DNA of 39,184 nucleotides, from contig CAZQER010000004.1 in the NCBI GenBank assembly GCA_964592095.1, forward strand, positions 1 to 39,184, given 5' to 3'. The position numbers were made by a program, and so were the translations under genes. Below the pieces are notes generated by a model, which saw only the letters and a list, made by a program, of their open reading frames with translations, was not told where the DNA came from and searched no databases. Shown here in pieces: positions 7,745-16,102 of this stretch. The first letter of the stretch is position 1. Every line of letters starts with the position of its first letter. Source of the DNA: EX4484-2 sp964592095. GTDB lineage: Archaea; Altiarchaeota; Altiarchaeia; IMC4; QMZM01.

Positions 7745-8210
7745 ATATTATTGGTATTGATAGTATCAATGTAAAGTAGAGGAATAATGCAATTCCAAGT
7801 CTTGAAACGATCCAGGATGCATGATTTAATGGTAAATAAATTTCCAACCATTCGGGTATCATGTATAGTCTATTTGATACGGGGTAGAATAGAGGTATCC
7901 CATACATGCCTTCAACCATGTCTGTCAGGAGATGTCCAATAAACATAACAATTAATGTCAATGTATAATTAAAATAATTGTATTTTTCTCTTGAATGTAA
8001 ATAAAGAAGTATAATTGTGGGAAATATTATTAGGAGAAATATGTTATGGAATATTGGAATTCCTGTATCTATAAAGTGGTCAATATCTGTTACAATAAGA
8101 GATATAACTGATAACATAAACACTACCCATAAATTAAAATCTACATTTAGATTTTTTAGGAGTATGATCCCCCCTACATATGCTATTACAATATGAAAGA
8201 GTGCATCCAT
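7707..8210 (-). CDS. DUF457-type membrane-bound putative metal-dependent hydrolase
   Basis: 167 residues, about five membrane helices. Conserved polar residues sit in the membrane: His6 (LFHIVIAY), TDIDHFID at 41-48, H55, then GHLLTDMVEG near 92-101 followed by GIPLFYPVSNRLY. This pattern is typical of DUF457/YbcI-like integral membrane proteins, annotated as metal-dependent hydrolases on the basis of these His/Asp residues; no activity is established. It starts immediately after the stop of the 136-residue DUF1616-like gene, so the two are co-transcribed with the beta-propeller protein upstream. Confidence 0.72.
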   Translation of the reverse strand: MDALFHIVIAYVGGIILLKNLNVDFNLWVVFMLSVISLIVTDIDHFIDTGIPIFHNIFLLIIFPTIILLYLHSREKYNYFNYTLTLIVMFIGHLLTDMVEGMYGIPLFYPVSNRLYMIPEWLEIYLPLNHASWIVSRLGIALFLYFTLILSIPIIFKFFSSDFSKGT

Positions 8211-8621
8211 TTATTTCCTTCCCTTCAACCAGAAATGAACATCATATACATTCGTGGGGCCTCTTAACACCACTTTAACCTTCACGGGCAGTCTCGTATC
8301 TATGTCTGCAGGTAAATCTGCAGAAACTACCCACTCTTTTTCCCCTCCATCCATCTCAAAGGTGTTATTCCCTATCAGTATATCTCCAAGGAATATCTCA
8401 GCAGCATATCTTGTTTTTTTTCCTTCAAGGCATCTTACACCATATATAAAGGAGACAGTATTGTTAACAATATAGTTTGAATAGGAATCTGGTTTTATAT
8501 AAAGGACCGAAAATGGCTCTCTTATGGCAAGTATAAAATATAAAGTAACAAGCAATCCTATTAAAATTGAAACAAATATTCCAATTATTATAATCCTGTC
8601 AATCTCGTTTTTAGTTATCAT
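8211..8621 (-). CDS. DUF1616-type protein, C-terminal half only
   Basis: 136 residues: a short cytoplasmic start, one membrane helix (about 11-32) and an extracytoplasmic beta domain. REPFSVLYIKPDSYSNYI, then VSFIYGVRCLEGKKTRYAAE and FEMDGGEKEWVVSADLP follow the pattern of the C-terminal domain of archaeal DUF1616 proteins, an Ig-like sandwich after the membrane bundle. The membrane bundle itself is encoded at 5470-5760. The start overlaps the end of the surface-protein gene region (ATG two bases after its stop), indicating translation from the same message. It may bind or present the surface protein; this is inference. Confidence 0.6.
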   Translation of the reverse strand: MITKNEIDRIIIIGIFVSILIGLLVTLYFILAIREPFSVLYIKPDSYSNYIVNNTVSFIYGVRCLEGKKTRYAAEIFLGDILIGNNTFEMDGGEKEWVVSADLPADIDTRLPVKVKVVLRGPTNVYDVHFWLKGRK

Positions 8622-8623
8622 TT

Positions 8624-10222
8624 CTAAAATTTAAATCTCTTGTAAAAAAATAGAGCAATGAGTATAAGGGATAGTATAAAAAATATAAAAAAGAAAAACA
8701 GGATAATATCAAAATAATTGATAGGAGCAAAGACTGAAATACTTCTTGAAGCAGTAGTAGTGCTTGTATTTATTTCCTTTATAACCGCCTCTGGAAGGGT
8801 TTTATTCCCAATTTTATTTTCAGTTATGGTTGTTGTAGTTATAGTTGTTGTACAGGTTGTGGTTGTTGTTGTGTATGTAACAGAAGATACAACGGGAGAG
8901 GTTGTAGTAACCTCTATTGTAGAAATAGTCGTTGTTCTAGTTGGTTTTATTCCAAAGACATAGAGATTCCCCATCTCAGTAGTTACAACAATCTCAGGAA
9001 GGTTATCATTATCAATATCTGAAACTGCAGGTGAAGAAACAATTCTTTCGTTAATGTTATAATACCATATAGATGAGATACTTGAGTTCAATAGAATTAT
9101 CTCACCCCCTATTGTGGTGAATAATATTTCTGAGGAATTATCGCCATTAAAATCTACTATCGCTGGTTGAGAAACAATTTTTTCAGATGTAGAATAGGTT
9201 TTTATCTTCTTACCATCCTCGGAGAATATATATAAATTTTTATTGGTTGACCCTATGATTATTTCATTTCCGGAATCATTCATTATATCGGCAATTCCCG
9301 CAGATGAGATTATACCTCCATTAACACTATTGTTCCATGTAGCATTCATTTTATAAATTTCTGAATATTTATAATGACAGCCCATGCTATCACAAACCCT
9401 CCTCTTACCTCCCAATTCAGAAGATATAGAAAGACTATATATCCTGCCGTTATCAGAGGATGCAATAATTGTATTATTGCCCATCACTGTTGGTGAGGAG
9501 ATAAAATTGGAATTTGATTTATAGGATACAACAGGACCTCTATAAAGCATAGCATGCACTGCCTTATCATTCGAGCCAAAGATTATATCTAATAAACCAT
9601 CACCATCCAAGTCAGCAATCGCCGGTGAGGATTCTGTTCTTGCAGTTGTAAGAAATGACCTCATCTCCTTCCCATCACAATTCAGAACATAGAGATTGTT
9701 ATCCCATGAGGAGAATATTATTTCCTTTTTTCCATTCCCCTCCAGATCCGCAATAACTGGCGAGGCTGTTATTTTTCCACCAGTTTTAAATCTCCATTTT
9801 AACACACCCTCTGAATTAAGTAGATACAGATTCCCATCATTAGAGCCAATTGCAATCTCTTTTTTTCCATCGCCATCAACATCATCAGATACAGGTGTTG
9901 ATTCTATAGAACCGTTTGTTTTAAAATTCCAGAGCGGTTTTCCATCATAATCCAGTACATAAATATTACCATTACTTGAACCAAATATTACCTCCTCAAA
10001 ACTATCATTATTGATATCAACAATTATGGGACTTCCTCTTGCACTATCATTTGTATAAAAAATCCATTTTATTCTTATGGAATCAAAGGAGAAATTCTTT
10101 GAACTATTTAGTTCTATATTACCAGTATTTCTTAAATTTCCTGCAAATTTTGGCCAATCAGCAATTGCTGTTGTAATCAATACAATAATAGCAGATATAA
10201 TAACAAAAAATCTTGCATTCAT
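8624..10222 (-). CDS. secreted beta-propeller surface protein with Thr-rich stalk and C-terminal membrane anchor
   Basis: About 532 residues. A signal peptide (roughly the first 22 residues, ending near TAIADWPKF) is followed by seven or eight repeats mixing PQQ-like blades (GNIYVLDYDGKPLWNFKTNG) and FG-GAP calcium loops (DVDGDGKKEI, DLDGDGLLDI). These should fold into a beta-propeller. Residues about 430-480 are a Thr-rich linker (runs of TTTTTT), probably O-glycosylated, and the tail is a long hydrophobic helix ending in YKRFKF. Signal, domain, Thr stalk, helix and basic end form the architecture of sorted or anchored archaeal surface proteins, and an archaeosortase lies close by; a standard PGF- or PEF-type motif is not seen. 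The ATG at 10222 is chosen over a TTG six bases earlier. Confidence 0.83.
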   Translation of the reverse strand: MNARFFVIISAIIVLITTAIADWPKFAGNLRNTGNIELNSSKNFSFDSIRIKWIFYTNDSARGSPIIVDINNDSFEEVIFGSSNGNIYVLDYDGKPLWNFKTNGSIESTPVSDDVDGDGKKEIAIGSNDGNLYLLNSEGVLKWRFKTGGKITASPVIADLEGNGKKEIIFSSWDNNLYVLNCDGKEMRSFLTTARTESSPAIADLDGDGLLDIIFGSNDKAVHAMLYRGPVVSYKSNSNFISSPTVMGNNTIIASSDNGRIYSLSISSELGGKRRVCDSMGCHYKYSEIYKMNATWNNSVNGGIISSAGIADIMNDSGNEIIIGSTNKNLYIFSEDGKKIKTYSTSEKIVSQPAIVDFNGDNSSEILFTTIGGEIILLNSSISSIWYYNINERIVSSPAVSDIDNDNLPEIVVTTEMGNLYVFGIKPTRTTTISTIEVTTTSPVVSSVTYTTTTTTCTTTITTTTITENKIGNKTLPEAVIKEINTSTTTASRSISVFAPINYFDIILFFFFIFFILSLILIALFFYKRFKF

Positions 10223-10277
10223 TTTCAAATTTTATTTACAATTATTCGATTAAATTCTTATATTCCAAATAAAGTAT

Positions 10278-11252
10278 ATGACATCTGATTTGAAATTGCT
10301 TGCAAAATATCCATTCTTAAAGGAAACAAAGGATTATGTGATGTCCCTAAATCTTACACTGAGTGATATACAAAATCATCCAATCTACTCTGGGAGTTTT
10401 GAGCTAGGTAGACAAAGGGTCGTCAATGCATTGAATAATAACTTAGTTATTGATATGAGTGATAAAATATCCCAGGAATTGGCTATTCTGAGCTTTGTAG
10501 TTGCAAGGATTATTGTGAATCTAACAGATAACAGGAGCATTATAAGAAGATATGCCAGGTCTGAATCAATGCATGCCTACAAATTTTTGAAATCCGAGAC
10601 TGATGATATAATAGAGTTAATAAAGAAGGATTTGAATATCAGAATTGTAAATGGAAGGATTCACTTTATAGATTATATAAGATTAACCACAGATCTGGTT
10701 AGAGAAGAACCAAAATGGAAACTTATAAACAGAAGGGTAAACAAGGGAGAAGTTGAGTTGAAGGATACGGATTCTCTTATACTGCTAAGGGAGGCTATAA
10801 AGAAGAGAATAATGTCGCCTGTTAATGTTTCTGGGATTCCAGATAATTTCAGAGAGATTGCGAATATGATTAACAATAAATTTTCAAGAAAACCATCGAG
10901 GATAGATATAAATGAGTTAGATATTAATGCATTACCACCATGTATTTCAGAACTTCTGGCATCACTCGAATCTGGGAGTATATCACATAATGGAATGTTT
11001 GTTCTTGGGACATGTCTTCTTGCATTGGGTCTTTCGGTTGATGATATAATAAAGATTTTTTCAAGGTATCCAGAGTTCAATGAAGAAAAGACAAGATATC
11101 AGATAGAATTTCTTGCAGGTAAAAAAAGTAAAACAAGATATTCATGCCCAACATGTGCCAAAATAAGAGCCTATGGTCTCTGCGTTTCTGATTGTAATGT
11201 GAAACATCCACTGATATATTATAAAAATCAAACAACTGCTGTGCAAAGTTAA
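10278..11252 (+). CDS. priL: DNA primase large subunit
   Basis: 324 residues. PriL partners the catalytic PriS in the archaeal eukaryote-type primase that makes RNA/DNA primers. The helical N-terminal domain is present, and the C-terminal iron-sulfur domain has the expected cysteines: C222 (PPCISELL), C290/C293 (YSCPTC), C302 (GLC) and C306, followed by the family ending HPLIYY. These hold one [4Fe-4S] cluster. Length is close to the archaeal norm. priS is not in the window. It diverges from the surface-protein gene across about 55 AT-rich bases. Confidence 0.93.
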   Translation: MTSDLKLLAKYPFLKETKDYVMSLNLTLSDIQNHPIYSGSFELGRQRVVNALNNNLVIDMSDKISQELAILSFVVARIIVNLTDNRSIIRRYARSESMHAYKFLKSETDDIIELIKKDLNIRIVNGRIHFIDYIRLTTDLVREEPKWKLINRRVNKGEVELKDTDSLILLREAIKKRIMSPVNVSGIPDNFREIANMINNKFSRKPSRIDINELDINALPPCISELLASLESGSISHNGMFVLGTCLLALGLSVDDIIKIFSRYPEFNEEKTRYQIEFLAGKKSKTRYSCPTCAKIRAYGLCVSDCNVKHPLIYYKNQTTAVQS

Positions 11253-11285
11253 CACACTGAAAAATTTTGAATTCCGATTCAGATA

Positions 11286-11299
11286 TTAAAATATATAAT
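11286..11299 (+). promoter_or_regulatory. TATA box of the fwd operon
   Basis: TTAAAATATATAAT is a strong TATA-like element 59 bases before the fwdA start, predicting transcription from about 11318-11322 and a leader of roughly 38 bases. It is the only plausible promoter seen ahead of the 12-kb operon. Direct repeats lie just downstream of it. Confidence 0.5.
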
Positions 11300-11305
11300 C
11301 CTCAT

Positions 11306-11348
11306 AATTAATAATTGATAAATTATAATAATTAATCATGATAAATTA
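11306..11348 (+). repeat. direct repeat pair in the fwd leader, possible operator
   Basis: AATTAATAATTGATAAATTA at 11306-11325 recurs at 11330-11348 as a 19-base copy differing by one substitution and one deleted base. The starts are 24 bases apart. The pair lies between the TATA box and fwdA, where a bound repressor would block initiation. Extreme AT content makes coincidence possible. Confidence 0.35.
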
Positions 11349-11357
11349 ATATAGAAA

Positions 11358-13004
11358 ATGAAAAATCTTCTTATAAAGAATGGCTTTGTATTTGATCCGT
11401 TAAACGACATTCATGGAGAAAAAAAGGATATTTATGTAGTGAACGGAAGGATTGCAGAGAAGGCAGATGAAAGAGATATAAAGATAATAGATGCATCTGG
11501 AATGGTAGTTATGCCAGCAGGTATTGATATACATACTCATTTTGCAGGTGCGAAGGTAAATATGGGGAGGCTCTTTAGACCTGAGGATTCATTAAGATAT
11601 CTGTTTGGAGCAAATAATGAACTAAGATCTGGTTCTGGACTTTCAGTTCCATCGACATGTCTTACAGGTTATACATATGTAAAAATGGGCTATCTGACAT
11701 TGAATGAACCTGCAATAGCACCATTAAAGGCAATACATACACATGAGGAATTTAATGATACTCCAATAGTCAACAAATTGGGTTTGTTACTTTTAGGAAA
11801 CAATCAGCAGTTGATTGAATATATAGCAAGAGATGAGAGGGATAAATTCGCTCCATGGGTCGCGTGGATGCTTAATGCCACAAAAACATACGGAATAAAG
11901 GCAGTGAATCCCGGAGGAACCCTTGCATGGGGCTGGGGTAAGAATGTAAAATCAATATATGACAATATACCTCACTTTAATGTTACGCCCGTAGAGATAA
12001 TTAAAACATTGATTGATGTTAATGATGAGTTAAATCTACCTCACCCGTTGCATATACACCTAAATAACATAGGAGTGCCTGGTAGTTATGAAACTGCGTT
12101 AGAGACAATGGATCTGGGATTGGAGATGCATATAACCCATCTACAATTCAGTTGTTATGGTGGTGATTCATGGAAGAACTTTGAATCAGAGGCTGAGATA
12201 CTCGCAAAGAAGGTAAAAAAGGAGAAGAAGATTAGTGTGGATATAGGACAGATAGTATTTGGAGACACAACAACCATGACAGCAGATGCTCCATTTGAAT
12301 ACGGGTTGGGGGAATTAACACATTTTAAATGGAATAACGGAGATGTTGAGGATGAAACAGGCGGTGGTGTGGTACCCTACATATACAGAAAGAGATCTGG
12401 TGTTAATGCAGTTCAGTGGACATGTGGTCTTGAATTGGCTTTATTAATCAATGACCCATGGAGGGTTTACATTACTACAGACCATCCAAATGCAGGTCCA
12501 TTCATAAGATACCCTAAAATTATTGCATGGCTCATGTCAAAAAAATACAGGGACGAAACAATGAGGGAATGCAGCAAATGGGCATCGGAGAGATCAACAA
12601 TAGCATCCATCGATAGGGAACTCAATATGGAGGAGATAGCAATAATGACGAGAGCAGGACCTGGAAAAAGACTCGGTATTGATGCATCTCTGAGGGAGGG
12701 AGAAAAGGCAAATATTGCAATTTATAATATATATCCCGAAGAAAGGGATGGAAAAAAGATAGAAAGGGCATTTTCAAGTACGGAATATACAATAAAGGAG
12801 GGAAAGATAGTAGCAAAAAACGGAAATATAATCGCCGATGAAGGGAGTACATTTTATGTGAAACTGGAGATAGATAAGGATTTAAGTGAAGACGTAAAAG
12901 AGAGATTTTTATATTATACGCTCCTTCCCGAGAATTATGAGGTAGGTATCGGATATTTAAAAAATCCGGTTAATGTGTTGGAAAATGAGAGAGATAATTC
13001 TTAA
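11358..13004 (+). CDS. fwdA: formylmethanofuran dehydrogenase subunit A (amidohydrolase subunit)
   Basis: 548 residues. FwdA condenses formate, delivered through an internal tunnel from FwdB, with methanofuran to give formylmethanofuran. It is a binuclear-zinc amidohydrolase. Visible ligands are H59 and H61 (DIHTHFAG), Lys181 in GIKAVNPGG (the lysine carboxylated in the known enzyme), H232/H234 (LHIHLNN), H261 (ITHLQF) and D375 (TTDHPNAGPF). Length and order match the family throughout. It is the first gene of the operon, with the ATG at 11358 after a short leader, and it overlaps fwdC by 20 bases. Confidence 0.96.
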   Translation: MKNLLIKNGFVFDPLNDIHGEKKDIYVVNGRIAEKADERDIKIIDASGMVVMPAGIDIHTHFAGAKVNMGRLFRPEDSLRYLFGANNELRSGSGLSVPSTCLTGYTYVKMGYLTLNEPAIAPLKAIHTHEEFNDTPIVNKLGLLLLGNNQQLIEYIARDERDKFAPWVAWMLNATKTYGIKAVNPGGTLAWGWGKNVKSIYDNIPHFNVTPVEIIKTLIDVNDELNLPHPLHIHLNNIGVPGSYETALETMDLGLEMHITHLQFSCYGGDSWKNFESEAEILAKKVKKEKKISVDIGQIVFGDTTTMTADAPFEYGLGELTHFKWNNGDVEDETGGGVVPYIYRKRSGVNAVQWTCGLELALLINDPWRVYITTDHPNAGPFIRYPKIIAWLMSKKYRDETMRECSKWASERSTIASIDRELNMEEIAIMTRAGPGKRLGIDASLREGEKANIAIYNIYPEERDGKKIERAFSSTEYTIKEGKIVAKNGNIIADEGSTFYVKLEIDKDLSEDVKERFLYYTLLPENYEVGIGYLKNPVNVLENERDNS

Positions 13005-13749
13005 GGTGAAGGAAATACCTTCTCTTGGAATAGAGGCGGAGGTAATATCACCAGATGTTTTTCACGGAAAATCTCTTGATAAAATAGAAAGCCTTCCAGT
13101 CTATGAGGGGAAAATTGAGATGAAATTGAGTGATTGTTTTTCAATAAAGGGCACGATTGCAAAAAATTTGAGTGAGATAAAGATAAAAATAGAGGGGGAT
13201 GTTTCAAGGGTAAAGAGGATAGGTGAGAGAATGAGTGATGGGAGGATAATAATAGATGGAAATTCAGGAATTTATCTGGGTTGTGGAATGAAGGGAGGTA
13301 ATATAATAGTTAATGGTAATGCATCATCATGGACTGGAATGGATATGAGTGGAGGTAAAATAATTATAAATGGAGATGGAGGGAATTATATTGGTTCATC
13401 ATACAGGGGGGATTGGGGGGGGATGAGTGGCGGTGAGATAATCATAAATGGAAATGTTAAAACGAATACAGGAGCATGCATGAAATCTGGCAGAATAATC
13501 ATAAATGGAAACCCAGGAGAATTCACGGGTTTTGGAATGAGTGATGGGGAGATAATCATAAATGGAAATGTGGATAGAAGGCTCGGGGCCGAAATGTCGG
13601 GAGGGAGAATAATGGTCTATGGAAATGTGAGGGAAATGCTTCCAAGTTTTATTGAGGATGGGGAGGAGAATATCGATGGAGATGTATTTAAAGTATTTAC
13701 AGGCGATATGGTAAAAAATGGTGAAGGGAAAATCTACATTAAAAAGTGA
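12985..13749 (+). CDS. fwdC: formylmethanofuran dehydrogenase subunit C
   Basis: About 254 residues. FwdC is a structural beta-helix subunit related to the C-terminal domain of glutamate synthase and bridges FwdA, FwdB and FwdD. The repeats are obvious from residue 80 on: GGxIIINGN-type turns recur about seven times (GGNIIVNGN, GGKIIINGD, GGEIIINGN and so on), each one rung of the helix. The ATG at 12985 (MREIILKVKE) is preferred to one four codons earlier because the family begins with this strand. Both ends overlap neighbours, 20 bases with fwdA and 32 with hdrA. Confidence 0.93.
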   Translation: MREIILKVKEIPSLGIEAEVISPDVFHGKSLDKIESLPVYEGKIEMKLSDCFSIKGTIAKNLSEIKIKIEGDVSRVKRIGERMSDGRIIIDGNSGIYLGCGMKGGNIIVNGNASSWTGMDMSGGKIIINGDGGNYIGSSYRGDWGGMSGGEIIINGNVKTNTGACMKSGRIIINGNPGEFTGFGMSDGEIIINGNVDRRLGAEMSGGRIMVYGNVREMLPSFIEDGEENIDGDVFKVFTGDMVKNGEGKIYIKK

Positions 13750-16102
13750 GAAAATAGGGGGAAAAACTCCAAGGATAGGAGTATATGTATGCAATTGTGG
13801 ACTTAATATTGCAGGTGTAGTTAACTGTAAGGATGTTGCTGAATATGCATCAAAACTTGAGAATGTAGTAATAGCAAGGGAGAACAAATATTGTTGCTCA
13901 GATAGTGGGCAGGATGAAATAAAGAAGGATATAAAGGATTATAAACTCGATAGAATAGTTGTGGCTTCATGTTCACCAAGACTTCATGAGCAGACATTCA
14001 GAAGATGTATTGAGAGTGCTGGACTAAACAGATACATGTTTGAGATGGCAAATATCAGAGAGCATTGTTCTTGGGTACATGCCGATAAAAGGAAAGCAAC
14101 TGAGAAGGCAAAGGATTTGGTTGCGATGGCTGTTGCAAAATCAAGATATCTGATTTCATTACCAACTATGAGATTTCCTGTTAAGGACAGGGTACTTGTT
14201 ATAGGAGGGGGGGTTGCAGGTATACAATCTGCATTAGATATAGCAGATTTGGGATATAAAACATATTTAGTTGAAAGGGAACCATCGATAGGAGGTCATA
14301 TGGCTCAATTAGATAAAACATTTCCAACAATTGATTGTTCTATATGCATCTTAGGACCCAAAATGTCAGATGTGGGAAATCACCCAAACATAGAACTGCT
14401 TGCATATTCGGAGGTGGAGGGTATTGAAGGATATACAGGAAATTTTAATGTCAGGGTAAGAAAAAAGGCGAGATATGTTACAGATGAATGTAATGGGTGT
14501 GGTGAATGCTGGAATGTATGTCCTGTTATAACCAAAAATGAATTTGACAGGGGTTTAGGGTCAAGAAGGGCGATATATATCCCCTTCCCACAGGCAGTTC
14601 CATTAATTGCAACAATAGATATGGATTCATGTATAAAATGTGGTCTCTGTGAGGATGTATGTGAGAGAGAGGCTATTGATTTTGACCAGAAGGATGAGAT
14701 AATGGATATAAATGTGGGTTCAATAATTGTTGCTACAGGTTTTGATGATTATCATCCAGATGAGAGATTGGGATATGGCAAATATGATAATGTGATCACA
14801 GGAATAGATTTTGAAAGATTAATAAATGCATCAGGACCTGTTCAGGGAAGATTTACACTAAGGAATGGTAAAAAACCAGAAAGCGTGGCATTTATACAGT
14901 GTGTTGGCTCAAGAAATGAGGAAAACCCCTACTGCTCAAATGTTTGTTGCATGTATGCTATGAAACAGGCAACCCAGATAAAGGAGAAGTACCCAGATTG
15001 TGAAATTTATATATTGTATATGGACATAAGGGCATTTGGAAAGGATTATGAAGAATTTTATGAAAGACTAAGGAATAGAGGTGTGATATTTGTGAGGGGA
15101 AGACCATCAAGGGTCGTTAAGAATAAATCAAATGATAAATTGATAATTAGGGTAGATGATACTATTGGGGGCGAAATCAGAGAGATTGAGGTGGACATGG
15201 TAATATTATCAGCCGGATTAATTCCAAGAAGTGATTCAAAGAAGATGCAGCAAAAATTAAATATAGGTTCAACCACAGATGGATTTTTTATGGAATCCCA
15301 TCCAAAATTAAGACCAGTTGATACTCCTACAGATGGTGTATTCTTGGCAGGTACAGCACAGGGTCCAAAGGATATACCAGCATCTGTAGCACAGGCAAGA
15401 GCAGCAGCGATGGGAGCCTCAATACCCTTGGTGAGGGGTTATGTTGAGGTAGACCCGATTATAGCAGAGGTTGATAAGGAAAAATGCATAAGTTGCGGTC
15501 TGTGTGCTAAATACTGCCCGTATAAAGCAATAAAGCATGAGGAAAATAAACCAGTGGAGATAATGGAGGCTGCATGTAAGGGATGTGGAACATGTGTTGC
15601 AATCTGTCCAGTAGGTGCTATACAGCAGAGAGGATTTACAGATGAGCAGATCATGAGTCAGATTGAGGAGGCATTGAGGAGAAATCCAGAAGACAAGATT
15701 TTGACATTTCTATGTAATTGGTGTTCATATGGCGGTGCAGATACTGCAGGAGTATCCAGATTTAAATATCCTGAGAACACAATTGCGATAAGAGTTATGT
15801 GCTCCGGAAGGGTATCCGAGAAATTTGTGGATAGAGCATTTGAATTGGGTGCAGGAATGGTTCTCGTTTCAGGATGCCATCCGGCAGATTGCCATTATAT
15901 ATCAGGTAATTTAAATTGCAAGGAGAGAATGGACAGATATATAAAAAAATTGGAGAGCAAGGGCATAGACCCAAGAAGATTCAGATTGGAATGGATTTCA
16001 GCATCTGAAGGGAAGCAATTTGCAGACCTGATGAATGAGATGGCACAGACACTTGAGGAGTTAAAAAGAGAGGGTAAGATAAAGAAGGGAACAACAAAAT
16101 GA
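13718..16102 (+). CDS. hdrA: heterodisulfide reductase subunit A fused to an MvhD-type domain
   Basis: 794 residues. HdrA holds the FAD that splits electron pairs between a high-potential acceptor (through HdrBC) and ferredoxin. Features in order: the N-terminal cluster domain (VCNCGLN at 25-30; C59, C60, C85); a thioredoxin-reductase-like FAD fold with VIGGGVAG (161-168) and SIGGHMAQLDKTFPTIDCSIC (190-210); ferredoxin clusters C258/261/264/268 and C305/308/311/315; CVGSRNEENPYCSNVCC (395-411); GVFLAGTAQGPKDIP (540-554); and ferredoxin clusters C590/593/596/600 and C620/623/626/630. Residues 660-780 (FLCNWCSYGGADTAG, VMCSGRVS, VSGCHPADCHY) are an MvhD/FrhD-type [2Fe-2S] domain, fused as in Methanosarcina HdrA2. 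No hydrogenase gene adjoins it. The stop overlaps the next start as ATGA. Confidence 0.95.
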   Translation: MVKGKSTLKSEKIGGKTPRIGVYVCNCGLNIAGVVNCKDVAEYASKLENVVIARENKYCCSDSGQDEIKKDIKDYKLDRIVVASCSPRLHEQTFRRCIESAGLNRYMFEMANIREHCSWVHADKRKATEKAKDLVAMAVAKSRYLISLPTMRFPVKDRVLVIGGGVAGIQSALDIADLGYKTYLVEREPSIGGHMAQLDKTFPTIDCSICILGPKMSDVGNHPNIELLAYSEVEGIEGYTGNFNVRVRKKARYVTDECNGCGECWNVCPVITKNEFDRGLGSRRAIYIPFPQAVPLIATIDMDSCIKCGLCEDVCEREAIDFDQKDEIMDINVGSIIVATGFDDYHPDERLGYGKYDNVITGIDFERLINASGPVQGRFTLRNGKKPESVAFIQCVGSRNEENPYCSNVCCMYAMKQATQIKEKYPDCEIYILYMDIRAFGKDYEEFYERLRNRGVIFVRGRPSRVVKNKSNDKLIIRVDDTIGGEIREIEVDMVILSAGLIPRSDSKKMQQKLNIGSTTDGFFMESHPKLRPVDTPTDGVFLAGTAQGPKDIPASVAQARAAAMGASIPLVRGYVEVDPIIAEVDKEKCISCGLCAKYCPYKAIKHEENKPVEIMEAACKGCGTCVAICPVGAIQQRGFTDEQIMSQIEEALRRNPEDKILTFLCNWCSYGGADTAGVSRFKYPENTIAIRVMCSGRVSEKFVDRAFELGAGMVLVSGCHPADCHYISGNLNCKERMDRYIKKLESKGIDPRRFRLEWISASEGKQFADLMNEMAQTLEELKREGKIKKGTTK

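Noticed and set aside
6872..8210. Frameshift or fusion at the convergent overlap of the archaeosortase and DUF457 genes
   Set aside because: Both proteins have complete, family-typical ends; a 38-base tail-to-tail overlap is compatible with compact packing.
8718..8963. A plus-strand Val-rich open frame
   Set aside because: It is the antisense of the Thr-rich stalk of the surface protein; runs of Thr codons read as Val on the other strand.
13240..13640. A DNA repeat array inside fwdC (recurring ATAATCATAAATGGAAATG-like units)
   Set aside because: The units encode the GGxIIINGN rungs of the FwdC beta-helix, so protein structure explains them; spacing is irregular and there are no spacers as in CRISPR.
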